Source of the DNA: Trichlorobacter ammonificans
Lineage (GTDB): Bacteria > Desulfobacterota > Desulfuromonadia > Geobacterales > Pseudopelobacteraceae
Length of the DNA: 64,000 bases
Assembly (NCBI RefSeq): GCF_933509905.1
Contig: NZ_OW150024.1
Location: forward strand, 2,220,001 to 2,284,000
Direction of reading: 5' to 3'
The first letter of the stretch is position 1. Each line of letters opens with the position of its first letter. The position numbers and the translations under genes were made by a program. The notes under the pieces were generated by a model. It saw only the letters and a program-made list of their open reading frames with translations. It was not told the DNA's origin and did not search any database. Shown in pieces: positions 20,431-29,308 of this stretch.

Positions 20431-21289
20431 CGCGTTTTTCCTCGCTCCGATAATTGCATAGGGTAATATCCAGTTCCCGCAGCCGCTGCCGCACCCGGGG
20501 GCTGACAAGCGCCCTCAGTTCGTCCTCGTGCCGGTACTCCGGCATCCGGCGACTGATCTCCTCGTCCGGCAGGCAACCGGGATGAAAGTAGATTTCCGTC
20601 AGCCCCGGATTTAGCTGCTCCAGTATGGCCAGCAGATAGCTTTCCGTCATCCGGCCCGAATTGAGTAGTCCCTTGACCTCTGCTGCGCAGACGATGTTCA
20701 GGCGCTGTAAGTTGGGCTGCGCATTGCTGGAGAGCGCCCCGAAAACCAGTCGTTCTACCGCCTTGCCCGCTACCCGGCTGCGGTCATGGGCCAGATTGCG
20801 GAGCAGCCGCTCACGGGTGATTCTGAAGCTGGTGATGCCGTGCAGAGGCATCAGTTCCTGCAGCAGCGCGAAAACCGTGGGGTGCATCTGGATGTTCAGG
20901 TGTCCGTCGATGTGGGAGAGCGGGAGGCCGGTTTCCTTGATTTTCAGGATCTGGGCCTCGATTTCGGCCCGGAGCTGCTTGCGGATGCTGCAATCAAAAA
21001 AAAGCCGCATGCCGACCGCCACCGGGTTGTCCGGAAAACAGCCGTCAGCGCCCAGCAGGCCAGGTATCTGTTCCGGGGGCAACACCGGCCTGCCCTGCAC
21101 CAAGGTCAGGTGCAGCCCCACCTGCAGGTCGGGATTGCGCCGGGCGATCTCCACCGCTTCGTCAAAGGCTCCGCCGCCGGCCATGAGCGAAGCCTGGGTC
21201 AGGATACCCTCCCGCCAGGCGGTCTCCACCGCCCGGTTGACGCCGGAGGACAGCCCGAAATCGTCGGCATTGACAACCAGACGCCTCAC
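20423..21289 (-). CDS. hpnK: Hopanoid-associated deacetylase HpnK (YdjC/ChbG family)
   Basis: 288 aa. Metal-binding motifs of the YdjC fold are present: VVNADDFGLSSGVNRAV at the N-terminus, GLHLTLVQGRPV, HIDGHLNIQMHP and EIYFHPG. HpnK proteins remove the acetyl group from N-acetylglucosaminyl bacteriohopanetetrol. Assignment rests on the family plus its place 22 bases after hpnJ. ChbG-type chitooligosaccharide deacetylase is the alternative in isolation. Confidence 0.87.
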   Translation of the reverse strand: MRRLVVNADDFGLSSGVNRAVETAWREGILTQASLMAGGGAFDEAVEIARRNPDLQVGLHLTLVQGRPVLPPEQIPGLLGADGCFPDNPVAVGMRLFFDCSIRKQLRAEIEAQILKIKETGLPLSHIDGHLNIQMHPTVFALLQELMPLHGITSFRITRERLLRNLAHDRSRVAGKAVERLVFGALSSNAQPNLQRLNIVCAAEVKGLLNSGRMTESYLLAILEQLNPGLTEIYFHPGCLPDEEISRRMPEYRHEDELRALVSPRVRQRLRELDITLCNYRSEEKRDA

Positions 21290-21311
21290 AGGCCCCTGCC
21301 CGAAGAGGTAC

Positions 21312-22736
21312 TCAGCATGCCGCCTGGTTGCGCCGCTTGCGCATATAGTCGAGGTACTGACGGCCTTCCCTGATCAGCTTGCGCCGCTCCTCGCCGTCCA
21401 CGATCATCTTGCCGATGCTGCGCAGGATGTACTTGGGACGGAAGTAGAACTTGTCGTAGAACTCCTCCACCGAGTTGAAAATTTCGGCGTTGGAGAGGTG
21501 CGGGTAGTTGATCACGCACTTCTGGTGGCCAGTATCGTCGATGAAGTCGTCGGAAGCAATCCAGCCCTGTTCCTTCGCCATGGCGTAGAACTCGGTGCCG
21601 GGATAGGGGGAGGCCAGGGAAGCCTGGATGGAATTGAGGTCGAGCTGCTTGGCGTACTCGATGGTTTCGCGGATGGTGTCCCGGGTCTCCCCCGGCAGCC
21701 CCATGATGAAGGCGCCGTGCACCGACAGGCCCAGGCGCTTGCAGTCCCTGGTAAACTTGATCGCCTGCTCCTTGGTGACCCCCTTCTTGATGTTCTTCAG
21801 GATCTGCTCGCTGCCGGTCTCGTACCCTACCACCACGTGGCGCAGGCCGGCCTCCCGCATGATCTTCAGGGTCTCGTAGTCGCAGTTGGCCCGGGCGTTG
21901 ATGGTCCAGGAGATTCCCAGCGGCTTGAGCAGGGTGGCCACTTGGCGGGCATGCTCCCGGTTGGCGGTAAAGGTGTCGTCGTCAAAGGACAGCTCCCGCA
22001 TCTCCGGGATGTTGTCCACGATCCACTTCACCTCCTCGTACACATTCTGCGGGCTGCGGGTACGCATCCGCTGGCCGGAGAAGGTCTGGGGCCAGAGGCA
22101 GTAGATGCACTTGGAGGGGCAGCCGCGGCTGGAGTAGATGGAGACGTAGGGACTCTTGAAGTGGGGGATGACATATTCGGCAATCGGCAAATCCCGACGA
22201 TAGACCGGCGCCACGAACGGCAGGGCGTCCAGATCCTCGATGGGGGGGCGGTCCGGGGTGTGGACGGTTTTGCCGTCCCGGATGAAGCTGATGCCGTCAA
22301 CCCGCTCCCACTCCCGCCCTTCGCACAGCTCTTTGGTTGAGTAATCGAACTCGCCGCGGCAGACGATGTCGATGGCCCCCTTGCCCGCTTTCAGCGACTC
22401 CTCCGGCAGGATGGTGACATGGGGACCGGTCAGCACGGTGACGATCCCGGGCTTCGCCTCCTTGATCCGGCGGGCAGTTTCAATGTCAATGGCCAGGGTG
22501 GGGGTGGAGGTGTACATCACCACCATATCGAAATTTCGGGCAATCTCCAGACAGGCGTTCAGGTCAAGCTTTTGCACCGGCGCGTCGACCACCCGCGCCC
22601 CCTCGATCATACCGGCGGGAAAACAGAGCCAGGTGGGATACCAGAAGGAGGTCACCTCCCGGGAAGCCTGGTAGCGGGCACCGGCGCCGCCGTCAAAGTC
22701 GTCGAAGGTGGGGGGATTCAGAAAAAGCGGTTTCAT
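21312..22736 (-). CDS. hpnJ: Hopanoid-associated B12-binding-type radical SAM protein HpnJ
   Basis: 474 aa. The N-terminal cobalamin-binding-like region is followed by a radical SAM core with CPSKCIYCLW (CxxxCxxC cluster) at about residue 205, then YETGSEQILKNIKKG and FIMGLPGET. Opening residues MKPLFLNPPTFDDFDGGAGARYQ are the HpnJ signature. HpnJ is required for the cyclitol-ether head group of bacteriohopanepolyols. The start at 22736 has AGGAG five bases upstream; an earlier in-frame ATG has none. hpnI, the glycosyltransferase that should precede it, is not next to it. Confidence 0.92.
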   Translation of the reverse strand: MKPLFLNPPTFDDFDGGAGARYQASREVTSFWYPTWLCFPAGMIEGARVVDAPVQKLDLNACLEIARNFDMVVMYTSTPTLAIDIETARRIKEAKPGIVTVLTGPHVTILPEESLKAGKGAIDIVCRGEFDYSTKELCEGREWERVDGISFIRDGKTVHTPDRPPIEDLDALPFVAPVYRRDLPIAEYVIPHFKSPYVSIYSSRGCPSKCIYCLWPQTFSGQRMRTRSPQNVYEEVKWIVDNIPEMRELSFDDDTFTANREHARQVATLLKPLGISWTINARANCDYETLKIMREAGLRHVVVGYETGSEQILKNIKKGVTKEQAIKFTRDCKRLGLSVHGAFIMGLPGETRDTIRETIEYAKQLDLNSIQASLASPYPGTEFYAMAKEQGWIASDDFIDDTGHQKCVINYPHLSNAEIFNSVEEFYDKFYFRPKYILRSIGKMIVDGEERRKLIREGRQYLDYMRKRRNQAAC

Positions 22737-22814
22737 CACAACTCCTTGATTGTTCGTCAAAAAATCAGAATAGGTGTATGTGATGGGAATGTCAAGAACC
22801 CTGCCGAATGACCA

Positions 22815-22845
22815 TAAAAAAAGGGACAGCCGGCAGGCTGTCCCC
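22815..22845 (-). terminator. Terminator of the ComEA-like gene
   Basis: On the minus strand GGGGACAGCC-TG-CCGGCTGTCCC followed by seven T, directly after the 22873-23271 gene. Confidence 0.85.
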
Positions 22846-22872
22846 TGTGATAGGTTACCGGCAGAGCCGGGG

Positions 22873-23271
22873 CTATTTCTTTTTGGGATCGGGCTTCACG
22901 GCCTTGTCGTCTTTCTTCACCTGCTTGGCGATGATCCGGTCCTTGATCTTCTCGTAGACCGGCTCCGGAATCACCTTGCGGGAGACCAGTTGCGCCTTGT
23001 TGGCGTAGGGGCGGTTAACCACGATCTTGGCGATATAGGCGTCGCCCAGGCCGGGGATCGCCTTCAACTCCGCATCCGAGGCACTGTTGATGTCCACCGG
23101 CTCCTGTTTTTCTCCCTTTTTGGCCTCCGCCGCCTTGGCCGGTTCAACCTTGGACGCAGCCGGTGTGGCAGGTTTTGCGGCCGGCTTGGCCGGCTCCGCG
23201 GCAACGGCAAGGGCGGCGGACAACAGCAGGGCACAGGCGGCGCAGCAGAGTCTGGTCACAATCTGTTTCAT
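22873..23271 (-). CDS. Secreted ComEA-like helix-hairpin-helix protein
   Basis: 132 aa. The signal peptide ends near ALAVAAEP. An Ala/Lys/Pro-rich linker (residues 24-58) leads to an HhH domain, VDINSASDAELKAIPGLGDAYIAKIV, the DNA-binding pattern of ComEA. A Lys/Asp-rich tail follows. The start at 23271 has GGAGG upstream. It may bind DNA in the periplasm for uptake, but many such proteins are uncharacterised. It has its own terminator. Confidence 0.85.
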   Translation of the reverse strand: MKQIVTRLCCAACALLLSAALAVAAEPAKPAAKPATPAASKVEPAKAAEAKKGEKQEPVDINSASDAELKAIPGLGDAYIAKIVVNRPYANKAQLVSRKVIPEPVYEKIKDRIIAKQVKKDDKAVKPDPKKK

Positions 23272-23496
23272 GGGAGCTACCTCCGTACGGGGTTGGTTGA
23301 GCATGCCGGGGTGCAGTTTTAGCAGGGGAAACCGGCTGCTGTCAATCAACGAATGGAGACGAAATCGTCAATGGCATCACACCGTTACCCACGGGAACCG
23401 CCATGGCCTCCAAACGGGACACGCCATCCTTGACAACGCCGGACTTCTGGTGTTTTCTGCCATCCGAAATGAGATGGAACCGCGAGGAGGAGACGC

Positions 23497-24747
23497 ATGG
23501 AAACAGTGCAGCCGTCGAACGGGAGCACCCTGCGGACGGTATTCAGCCTGCCGGTTATCGTGGCGGCCCTGGGCTATTTTGTCGACATCTACGACCTGGT
23601 GCTGTTCAGCATCGTGCGGGTGCCCAGCCTGAAGGCCCTGGGACTGACCGGCCAGGAGCTGGTGGACCAGGGGGTCTTCCTGCTCAACATGCAGATGGCC
23701 GGCATGCTGATCGGCGGCATCATCTGGGGGGTACTGGGTGACCGCAAGGGGCGGCTCAAGATCATGTTCGGCTCCATCTTCCTCTACTCGGTGGCCAACC
23801 TTGCCAACGGCATGGTCAGCTCCATCGAAGCCTACGCCACCCTGCGCTTCATTGCCGGCATCGGTCTGGCCGGCGAACTGGGGGCCGGCATCACCCTGGT
23901 CAGCGAGGTGCTGCACAAAAACGTGCGGGGCTACGGCACCATGATCGTCGCCTCGGTGGGGGTCTCCGGCGCCATCCTGGCCAACGTCATCGCCAAGTCC
24001 TACGACTGGCGCACCGCCTTCATCATCGGCGGCATCCTGGGGCTGTTGCTGCTGGCCCTGCGCTTCGGGGTGGCCGAGTCCGGCATGTTCCGCGGCATGG
24101 AGAGCCAGGCCCGGCTGCGCAAGGGGAGTTTTCTCTCCCTCTTCACCAGCCGCGACCGCTTCGGACGGTTCTACCACGCCATCATGATCGGCCTTCCCTC
24201 TTGGTTCGTGGTGGGGGTGCTGATCACCTTTTCCCCGGAATTCGCCCGGATGCTGGGGGTGCAGGGAACCATCTCCGCCGGCAATGCCGTGATGTACTGC
24301 TACATCGGCCTGGTGGCCGGCGACCTGATGAGCGGCCTGTTAAGCCAGCTGCTGCGCAGCCGCAAGAAAGTGGTGCTGCTCTTTCTGCTGCTGACCGTGG
24401 CGGCGGTGGGGATCTACTTCACCGCCAGCGGCGTTTCCGAAGCCACCTTCTACGCCATCTGCGGCCTGCTGGGCTTCGGCATCGGCTACTGGGCCGTCTT
24501 CGTCACCATTGCCGCCGAGCAGTTCGGCACCAACCTGCGGGCCACCGTGGCCACCTCGGTTCCCAACTTCGTGCGCGGCATGACCGTGCCGATCACCACC
24601 CTCTTCCTGGCGCTGCGCAACCAGTTCGGCCTGCAGCAGGGAGCGATCATGGTGGGGGTGCTGAGCCTGGCCATTGCGCTCTTCTCCCTGTGGCGCCTGG
24701 AGGAAACCTTTCATAAGGATCTGGATTATTTCGAGGAATTTCTCTAG
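23497..24747 (+). CDS. MFS transporter (metabolite:H+ symporter type)
   Basis: 416 aa with about twelve membrane helices. The signature between helices 2 and 3 reads GVLGDRKGRLKIMFG, and FIAGIGLAGELGAGITLVSE matches the sugar/aromatic-acid:H+ symporter motif in helix 4-5. The substrate cannot be read from sequence; an organic acid is likely. GAGGAGGAG precedes the ATG. It is monocistronic and divergent from the ComEA-like gene. Confidence 0.88.
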   Translation: METVQPSNGSTLRTVFSLPVIVAALGYFVDIYDLVLFSIVRVPSLKALGLTGQELVDQGVFLLNMQMAGMLIGGIIWGVLGDRKGRLKIMFGSIFLYSVANLANGMVSSIEAYATLRFIAGIGLAGELGAGITLVSEVLHKNVRGYGTMIVASVGVSGAILANVIAKSYDWRTAFIIGGILGLLLLALRFGVAESGMFRGMESQARLRKGSFLSLFTSRDRFGRFYHAIMIGLPSWFVVGVLITFSPEFARMLGVQGTISAGNAVMYCYIGLVAGDLMSGLLSQLLRSRKKVVLLFLLLTVAAVGIYFTASGVSEATFYAICGLLGFGIGYWAVFVTIAAEQFGTNLRATVATSVPNFVRGMTVPITTLFLALRNQFGLQQGAIMVGVLSLAIALFSLWRLEETFHKDLDYFEEFL

Positions 24748-24833
24748 GCCGGGCCGTGCGCTTGCCCCTTGCCGACGGCGGGGCTGCCATGCTATACAAC
24801 TACACCGCTTTTGACAGGTTATTGAAAGCCTGA

Positions 24834-24897
24834 GGTTGCTCAACAATAGTCGGATCGTCGCATCCACCGGAAGGCAGACGGCTGTTTTTCAGCACCC
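24834..24897 (-). repeat. Repeat family A, short internally deleted copy
   Basis: Begins GGTTGCTCAACAATAGTC and ends GGCTGTTTTTCAGCACC. These are the two ends of the 118-119 base elements at 34431 and 58910 in reverse orientation, with the middle lost. It lies between the MFS gene and the 24934 gene. Confidence 0.75.
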
Positions 24898-24933
24898 TTT
24901 TCAAAGACATCACACGGAGAGGAACCAGCAGAC

Positions 24934-25314
24934 ATGAGTCATCAACGCAAACCGGAAATCACCTTCAACTACATCTACAACTACAACTACAATCCCGTGT
25001 ACACCAACGGCGTCCAGGGGGGCTTCACTCCCCGCGGCGAGCTGGTCATGAACTTCTACCAGGAGCGGCCGGCCCTGCCCAAGGAACTGACCCATGAAAT
25101 CACCCCGGAAGGCGGCATCGGCGCCCTGACCGAGTCCGACCCCAAGAACCTGAACAGCCTGATGGTCCGTTTCATCGAAAGCGGCGTCACCATGAACTTC
25201 CAGACCGCCGCCATGATCCACGCCTGGCTGGGGGAGCAGTTGACCCAGATGCAGGCGGCCATGAAGGCCCAGCAGGAGTTCCTGGAAGGCGGCGCTGCCC
25301 AGGAAAGCAACTAA
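24934..25314 (+). CDS. Conserved hypothetical protein, DUF3467-like
   Basis: 126 aa, soluble. The N-terminus is Tyr/Asn-rich (FNYIYNYNYNPVYTNG), then GGFTPRGELVMNFYQERPALPKE and a C-terminal segment GVTMNFQTAAMIHAWLGEQL. The order (small beta part, 'nf' strand, then a helix lining up bases like PETAKRL-type ends) recalls DUF3467, but identity is not certain. It has its own ribosome site (GGAGAGGA) and terminator. Confidence 0.65.
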   Translation: MSHQRKPEITFNYIYNYNYNPVYTNGVQGGFTPRGELVMNFYQERPALPKELTHEITPEGGIGALTESDPKNLNSLMVRFIESGVTMNFQTAAMIHAWLGEQLTQMQAAMKAQQEFLEGGAAQESN

Positions 25315-25343
25315 CCCCGCGTTTGCGTGATTGTTGAAATCAG

Positions 25344-25378
25344 ACGGCCCGTTGCCTGCGCAACGGGCCGTTTTGCTT
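25344..25378 (+). terminator. Rho-independent terminator of the 24934 gene
   Basis: ACGGCCCGTTGC/GCAACGGGCCGT perfect stem with a short loop, then TTTTGCTTT. Confidence 0.9.
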
Positions 25379-25403
25379 TGGCTGCCACCAGTGCCCCCAG
25401 GGC

Positions 25404-25750
25404 CGTACCGGTATCCGCTCCTCGGTGTACCACGTAATCCTGCGAGGTAACGTAAGGCAGGACATCTTCTGCGACGACGCGCAGCGTTACCGCCACCGCG
25501 TTCATGCGTTCTGCCTGATGACGAATCAAGATTCATCTGCTGCTTCAGGTGGCCGACGTTCCGTTGTCACGCATCATGCAAAACCTCACCTTCCACTACA
25601 CCCGTTGGGTTAACTGGCGACAGGGAAAATCAGGGCACCTCTTTCAGGGAAGGTACAAGGCGGTTCTGGTCGATGCCGATGAGTATCTGCTGGAACTTGT
25701 GCGCTACCTGCACCTCAATCCGGTCCGTTCCGGTAGTTCTGCTCGATGTT
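25404..25750 (+). pseudogene. Broken REP-associated / Y1 (IS200-like) transposase
   Basis: Matches the usual start of this family (YHVILRGNVRQDIFCDDAQRYR), then jumps straight to HRVHAFCLMTN, losing about 15-20 residues. An extra base at the HUH site (the usual NHVHLLLQ reads NQDSS) shifts the frame. The rest continues in another frame as VADVPLSRIMQNLTFHYTRW, GHLFQGRYKAVLVDADEYLL and YLHLNPVRSG before the C-terminus is lost. Two frame states and a destroyed catalytic motif show it is inactive. Confidence 0.85.
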
Positions 25751-25754
25751 TGTC

Positions 25755-25783
25755 AAAAAAAGCCGCCTGGGGGTGCAGGCGGC
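25755..25783 (-). terminator. Terminator downstream of the decaheme cytochrome gene
   Basis: On the minus strand GCCGCCTG-CACCC-CCAGGCGGC then seven T. It overlaps the end of the transposase remnant. Confidence 0.8.
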
Positions 25784-25795
25784 AAGAATTCTCCA

Positions 25796-25832
25796 TCTGC
25801 GCCGACCAGGCACAGGGCCTGGTCGGCGCAGA
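25796..25832. other. Perfect 16-base inverted repeat
   Basis: TCTGCGCCGACCAGGC - ACAGG - GCCTGGTCGGCGCAGA between the cytochrome stop and its terminator. No T-run. It could be an mRNA 3' stabiliser or a REP target linked to the neighbouring REP-type transposase remnant. Confidence 0.7.
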
Positions 25833-25843
25833 TGTTATACAAA

Positions 25844-28123
25844 CTACTGGTGCGCTACATCAGCCGCAGCAGATCTTCCGCTGCTGTGGCAGGTCATGCA
25901 GGCGTTAACATTCAGGTTAGCGTGCGCTTGTGCGTGGCTGCCGTCATGACAGGTGATGCAAGCGTTGGCGGTAGGTGTTGTACGCCAGTTGGCAGCATTA
26001 GCCGGTGCTCCGGTTCCTTCAACATGGCAGGCTTGACAGTTGTTGGCGTTGGCCGGGAAGACAACACCTCCAAACTGAACCTGATTTAAGATGTAGGAAC
26101 CAGGGCTGGATGTGTTCTGATGTATTTTGTGAATCACATACTCAAAACTTGCACTGTCGTTGACTGCACTGCCGTTGTAGTTGCCGTTGTCGCTGGTATC
26201 GGCGGTGTGGCAGGTTACGCAAAGCTCGATATCATAACCGCGGTGCATCAGTTTACCGGCATGGCATTTGTTGCAGGTATCCATGCTGACAATGTTGCGG
26301 GTTTCCGTTACTTTTGCTCCATTGGGCACGAAGTCCAGGAAAGCGGCCTTTTTCATCTTAGCGCCAGCGAGCGCCATGGTCACGCGGTGGGTTTTGGTTG
26401 CATCAAAGGTAGTAAAATTTGCCGCATAGGCAGCAGGTAACGGAAGCGTCATAGCTCCACTATATCCAACAGAGGTGGATCTTGGATCAACGTTTGCTGT
26501 CGTAAGAGGCATTTTGATATTGCCCGGCACACTGCTGTTGTTCAGCTCAAAGGTGTAGCTGAACTGACCTTTGGCAGCATCAACAATGGCATAGGTACCG
26601 GCTGTGTCGGCAGTTGCCTGCAGCACGGGAGCTGAGCCAGCCTGCTTGGTACGGAAACGGTTGGTGTAGCTTACCCATTTGGTTGCACCGTTGGCCCCCT
26701 TGACCAGCTTGACCAGCGTAAACTGAGGATAGGGGCCGCCGCCTGAAGTTTTATCGACAAACCCCTCCAGAGTGGTCACGGGCTGATCATTATTGGTTAC
26801 CGTGAAGAATGCGGTAACTTTGCCGGTTACATCATCAATTTTTACACTGGTGATGGTTGACTGCATGGTGCGCTTGGTTGCATCAGTGGTTGCCGGCAGT
26901 TTGGCAGGGTGGACGTTGACGATGTCTGCAGCCTTGTGGCAGAGGGCACAGGCCTGATCGCTGGAAGCAGAACCGCCAACGTGACCGGCGCCGGTCGCCC
27001 AGTTGATACCGTCATGGCATGAACCGCAGGTTGCGCGGCTGGGGGTGGTTGTCCAGTTGTCGCCCTGCGGCGTTGCGGCGCCCTTGGAATGACACTTGGC
27101 GCAGTTTCTGATGTCCTGGGGGTACTTGACCTTCTCGAAATTCATGGCCGGAACATTGACAGCCGCATCTTCGAAGTTATAGCCGGTTTTTGACAACTTG
27201 GTACCCATATGGATCTTGTGAATAAACGTGGTGAAGCTGCCAACTGCAAAACCGTTGATGATGTTGGTGTTCTTGCCGTCATAATTACCATTGGCATCCA
27301 CTGCTGCTTCTTTTAAGCCATACTTGATCTGCTCGTTGTGGCAAACCACGCAGTATCTGGGATCCTGACGGGTAGCATGGTGAGCTGCAAAGCGTGTGGT
27401 GCCGCTGTGACATTCATAACAGGACTCTTTCGTAACAATGTCACGTCGGCTGTCCGCATCTGTCACCACCTTGCCGGTGGCGGGGATGAAGTCAATCACC
27501 CGTTCGTAAGGAGTTTTTAACGCATCTGCCCAGTCAGTGTTGGCAAGTCTGCTGGAAACGGCCACGACAAGACGGTGGGTCAGGTTTGGATCATATGACA
27601 GGTCACCCAGATCGGCTTTCCGCTTGTCTCCAGAATCGACAAGTGCGTCGGCAAGCCCCTTAACGGTTTTGATGTCAAGCTTGAAGGTGTACTCATAGGT
27701 GCCATCACCGTTGTCAACCAGTTTTCCGTCTCGTTCCACGCTGGGATATTTACCGGATTTCTGGTCGGCTGCAATGACGTTGTAATTGATCCACTGGCTG
27801 GGAACTCCGTCTTTGGCCGGCACCAGCTTGGCTATGGCGAAGCTCATATTGGCGATCGGTATGCCCGTTACCGGTTTACCGTTTGCTGTCACCTTGAACT
27901 TGACCACCGGCGGGCTGTTGATGGTGGGAACACCGATTATGCCACTGTCTTGGTCAAATGAGAGATTCGACCACTCTGTCGGTGTTAAGGCTGCTACCGA
28001 GATCGTAGCACCGGCATCCTTGCCGTCTTTTCCGCTTGCGCCATCTTTACCGTCTGAGCAACCGCCCAGCAGCAATGCAGCGGACGCCACCAAACACAGA
28101 AAACTCTTAGATCCAATCCACAT
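25844..28123 (-). CDS. OmcA/MtrC-family decaheme c-type cytochrome lipoprotein
   Basis: 759 aa. A lipoprotein signal (ASAALLLGGC) puts it at the outer membrane. Ten heme sites are present: CYECH, CVVCH, CAKCH, CGSCH and CALCH in the first half, then CNKCH, CVTCH, CQACH, CITCH and CMTCH at the C-terminus, in the two-pentaheme plan with beta domains between. Paired IHKIHMG/IHKIHQN motifs follow the family pattern. It probably transfers electrons at the cell surface. Start 28123 has GGGAG six bases upstream; two in-frame ATGs lie just before. Codon use is less GC-biased than its neighbours, and with the AraC gene it may be a transferred pair. Confidence 0.93.
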   Translation of the reverse strand: MWIGSKSFLCLVASAALLLGGCSDGKDGASGKDGKDAGATISVAALTPTEWSNLSFDQDSGIIGVPTINSPPVVKFKVTANGKPVTGIPIANMSFAIAKLVPAKDGVPSQWINYNVIAADQKSGKYPSVERDGKLVDNGDGTYEYTFKLDIKTVKGLADALVDSGDKRKADLGDLSYDPNLTHRLVVAVSSRLANTDWADALKTPYERVIDFIPATGKVVTDADSRRDIVTKESCYECHSGTTRFAAHHATRQDPRYCVVCHNEQIKYGLKEAAVDANGNYDGKNTNIINGFAVGSFTTFIHKIHMGTKLSKTGYNFEDAAVNVPAMNFEKVKYPQDIRNCAKCHSKGAATPQGDNWTTTPSRATCGSCHDGINWATGAGHVGGSASSDQACALCHKAADIVNVHPAKLPATTDATKRTMQSTITSVKIDDVTGKVTAFFTVTNNDQPVTTLEGFVDKTSGGGPYPQFTLVKLVKGANGATKWVSYTNRFRTKQAGSAPVLQATADTAGTYAIVDAAKGQFSYTFELNNSSVPGNIKMPLTTANVDPRSTSVGYSGAMTLPLPAAYAANFTTFDATKTHRVTMALAGAKMKKAAFLDFVPNGAKVTETRNIVSMDTCNKCHAGKLMHRGYDIELCVTCHTADTSDNGNYNGSAVNDSASFEYVIHKIHQNTSSPGSYILNQVQFGGVVFPANANNCQACHVEGTGAPANAANWRTTPTANACITCHDGSHAQAHANLNVNACMTCHSSGRSAAADVAHQ

Positions 28124-28147
28124 GCACATCTCCCTTCGCATTCCTTA

Positions 28148-28171
28148 AGTAGTTTTACGCATGTCACTACT
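28148..28171 (-). promoter_or_regulatory. Inverted repeat upstream of the decaheme gene, possible operator
   Basis: AGTAGT - 12 bases - ACTACT, 25 bases before the cytochrome ATG, in the gap between araC-type and cytochrome genes. The position suits a regulator site; the binding protein is unknown. Confidence 0.4.
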
Positions 28172-28224
28172 ATGCTCTGATTTACGGGCAGGCGGTAATA
28201 ACTACAGGTTTTTGACTGGTAATT

Positions 28225-29103
28225 TTATGCAGATGTGGAAATTGATTTGAAGGCGGAAGGGGTTTTACCGGTAAGTTTCTTAAACACTTTTGTGAAGTAG
28301 GAGTGTTCTTCAAACCCGAGCTCAAAGGCGATTTCCTTGATCGTGAAGTTTGAATAAAGGAGGAGTCTTTTGGCTTCAGCGATCAGGCGCTCGTCAATAA
28401 CATCGGAAAGGCATTTCCCGGTGTAAAGCTTGACGACATCTCCTATTTTACGGGGCGAAAGCCCTAACTGAGTTGCATAGAAGCTAACGGTATGTTCGGA
28501 CTTAAACTTTTTCTCGATGAGCAGATTGAGACTGTTCCAGATACCGAGGGTGCGGGTGAAATCGTGGGGCACTATATCGGAGTGCAGCAGCCGCAGTTCT
28601 TCAAGTTTGACGATGAAAGCAGCAAGCAAGTGCCGGAGAGCTTGTAGATGATACGGGTCGGCAGATTTACATTCTGAAGATATTAAAGAAAAGTAGCTTT
28701 CTATGCCGGACGACTGTTCGGTGTTTAAATGTAAGGCCGTATGTCCGGCAAAGGGGGAGAACAGTAGATGTGATTCGTTAGGCAGAAACTCTTCCTTGAA
28801 TCTGATGGTACATCCGAGGCAATCGGGAGCCGGAAAAAGTCGGTGGACGCGGCCTTGGGGAATGACAAGCAGCGTCTGGGCAGGATGTTCGATGATATCC
28901 CCGTCAAGCAGATGTTCAGCGGACCCTTGCCGCACCCAGATAATCTCATGATATGAATGCCGGTGGGGTGATTTGACATTGAGGTTTAATTCTGTTGCCA
29001 ACTCCTTGTCCAATTCAAAAAAATGAAACTGGTCGCACATTTCCTCAAACTTAATTACGATGTGCGGGTCAGATATATCGGTTGCACGGTCCATGTAAAA
29101 CAT
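28225..29103 (-). CDS. AraC-family transcriptional regulator
   Basis: 292 aa. Residues 30-120 form a cupin-like sensor domain (PHRHSYHEIIWVRQGSAEH, LLVIPQGRVHRL). The C-terminal ~100 residues are the double helix-turn-helix (SFYATQLGLSPRKIGDVVK and FTIKEIAFELGFEEHSYFTKVFKKLTGKTPS). It lies directly upstream of the decaheme cytochrome in the same direction, so it is the likely local regulator. The AT content is above the window average. Confidence 0.9.
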   Translation of the reverse strand: MFYMDRATDISDPHIVIKFEEMCDQFHFFELDKELATELNLNVKSPHRHSYHEIIWVRQGSAEHLLDGDIIEHPAQTLLVIPQGRVHRLFPAPDCLGCTIRFKEEFLPNESHLLFSPFAGHTALHLNTEQSSGIESYFSLISSECKSADPYHLQALRHLLAAFIVKLEELRLLHSDIVPHDFTRTLGIWNSLNLLIEKKFKSEHTVSFYATQLGLSPRKIGDVVKLYTGKCLSDVIDERLIAEAKRLLLYSNFTIKEIAFELGFEEHSYFTKVFKKLTGKTPSAFKSISTSA

Positions 29104-29308
29104 GTAGCAAACGCCTCATAGAATGTGAAGAGGCTCCTTCAGACAACGCAAACAAAGCAAGCAAAATCAGTTATTTACAACACCACTCGTCGTAATACTG
29201 CGAGAAAGGACACAAAATAAAAAAGAAGCTCCCTGCGGCAGCGGATCGGGGAATGCACTATGAATACCGATCTTCAGGTCGGGATCGACGGAGTGTTGGC
29301 CAAAGCCG

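Noticed and set aside
20661-22340. Long plus-strand frame opposite hpnJ/hpnK
   Set aside because: Antisense to two clearly recognised genes and of low-information composition.
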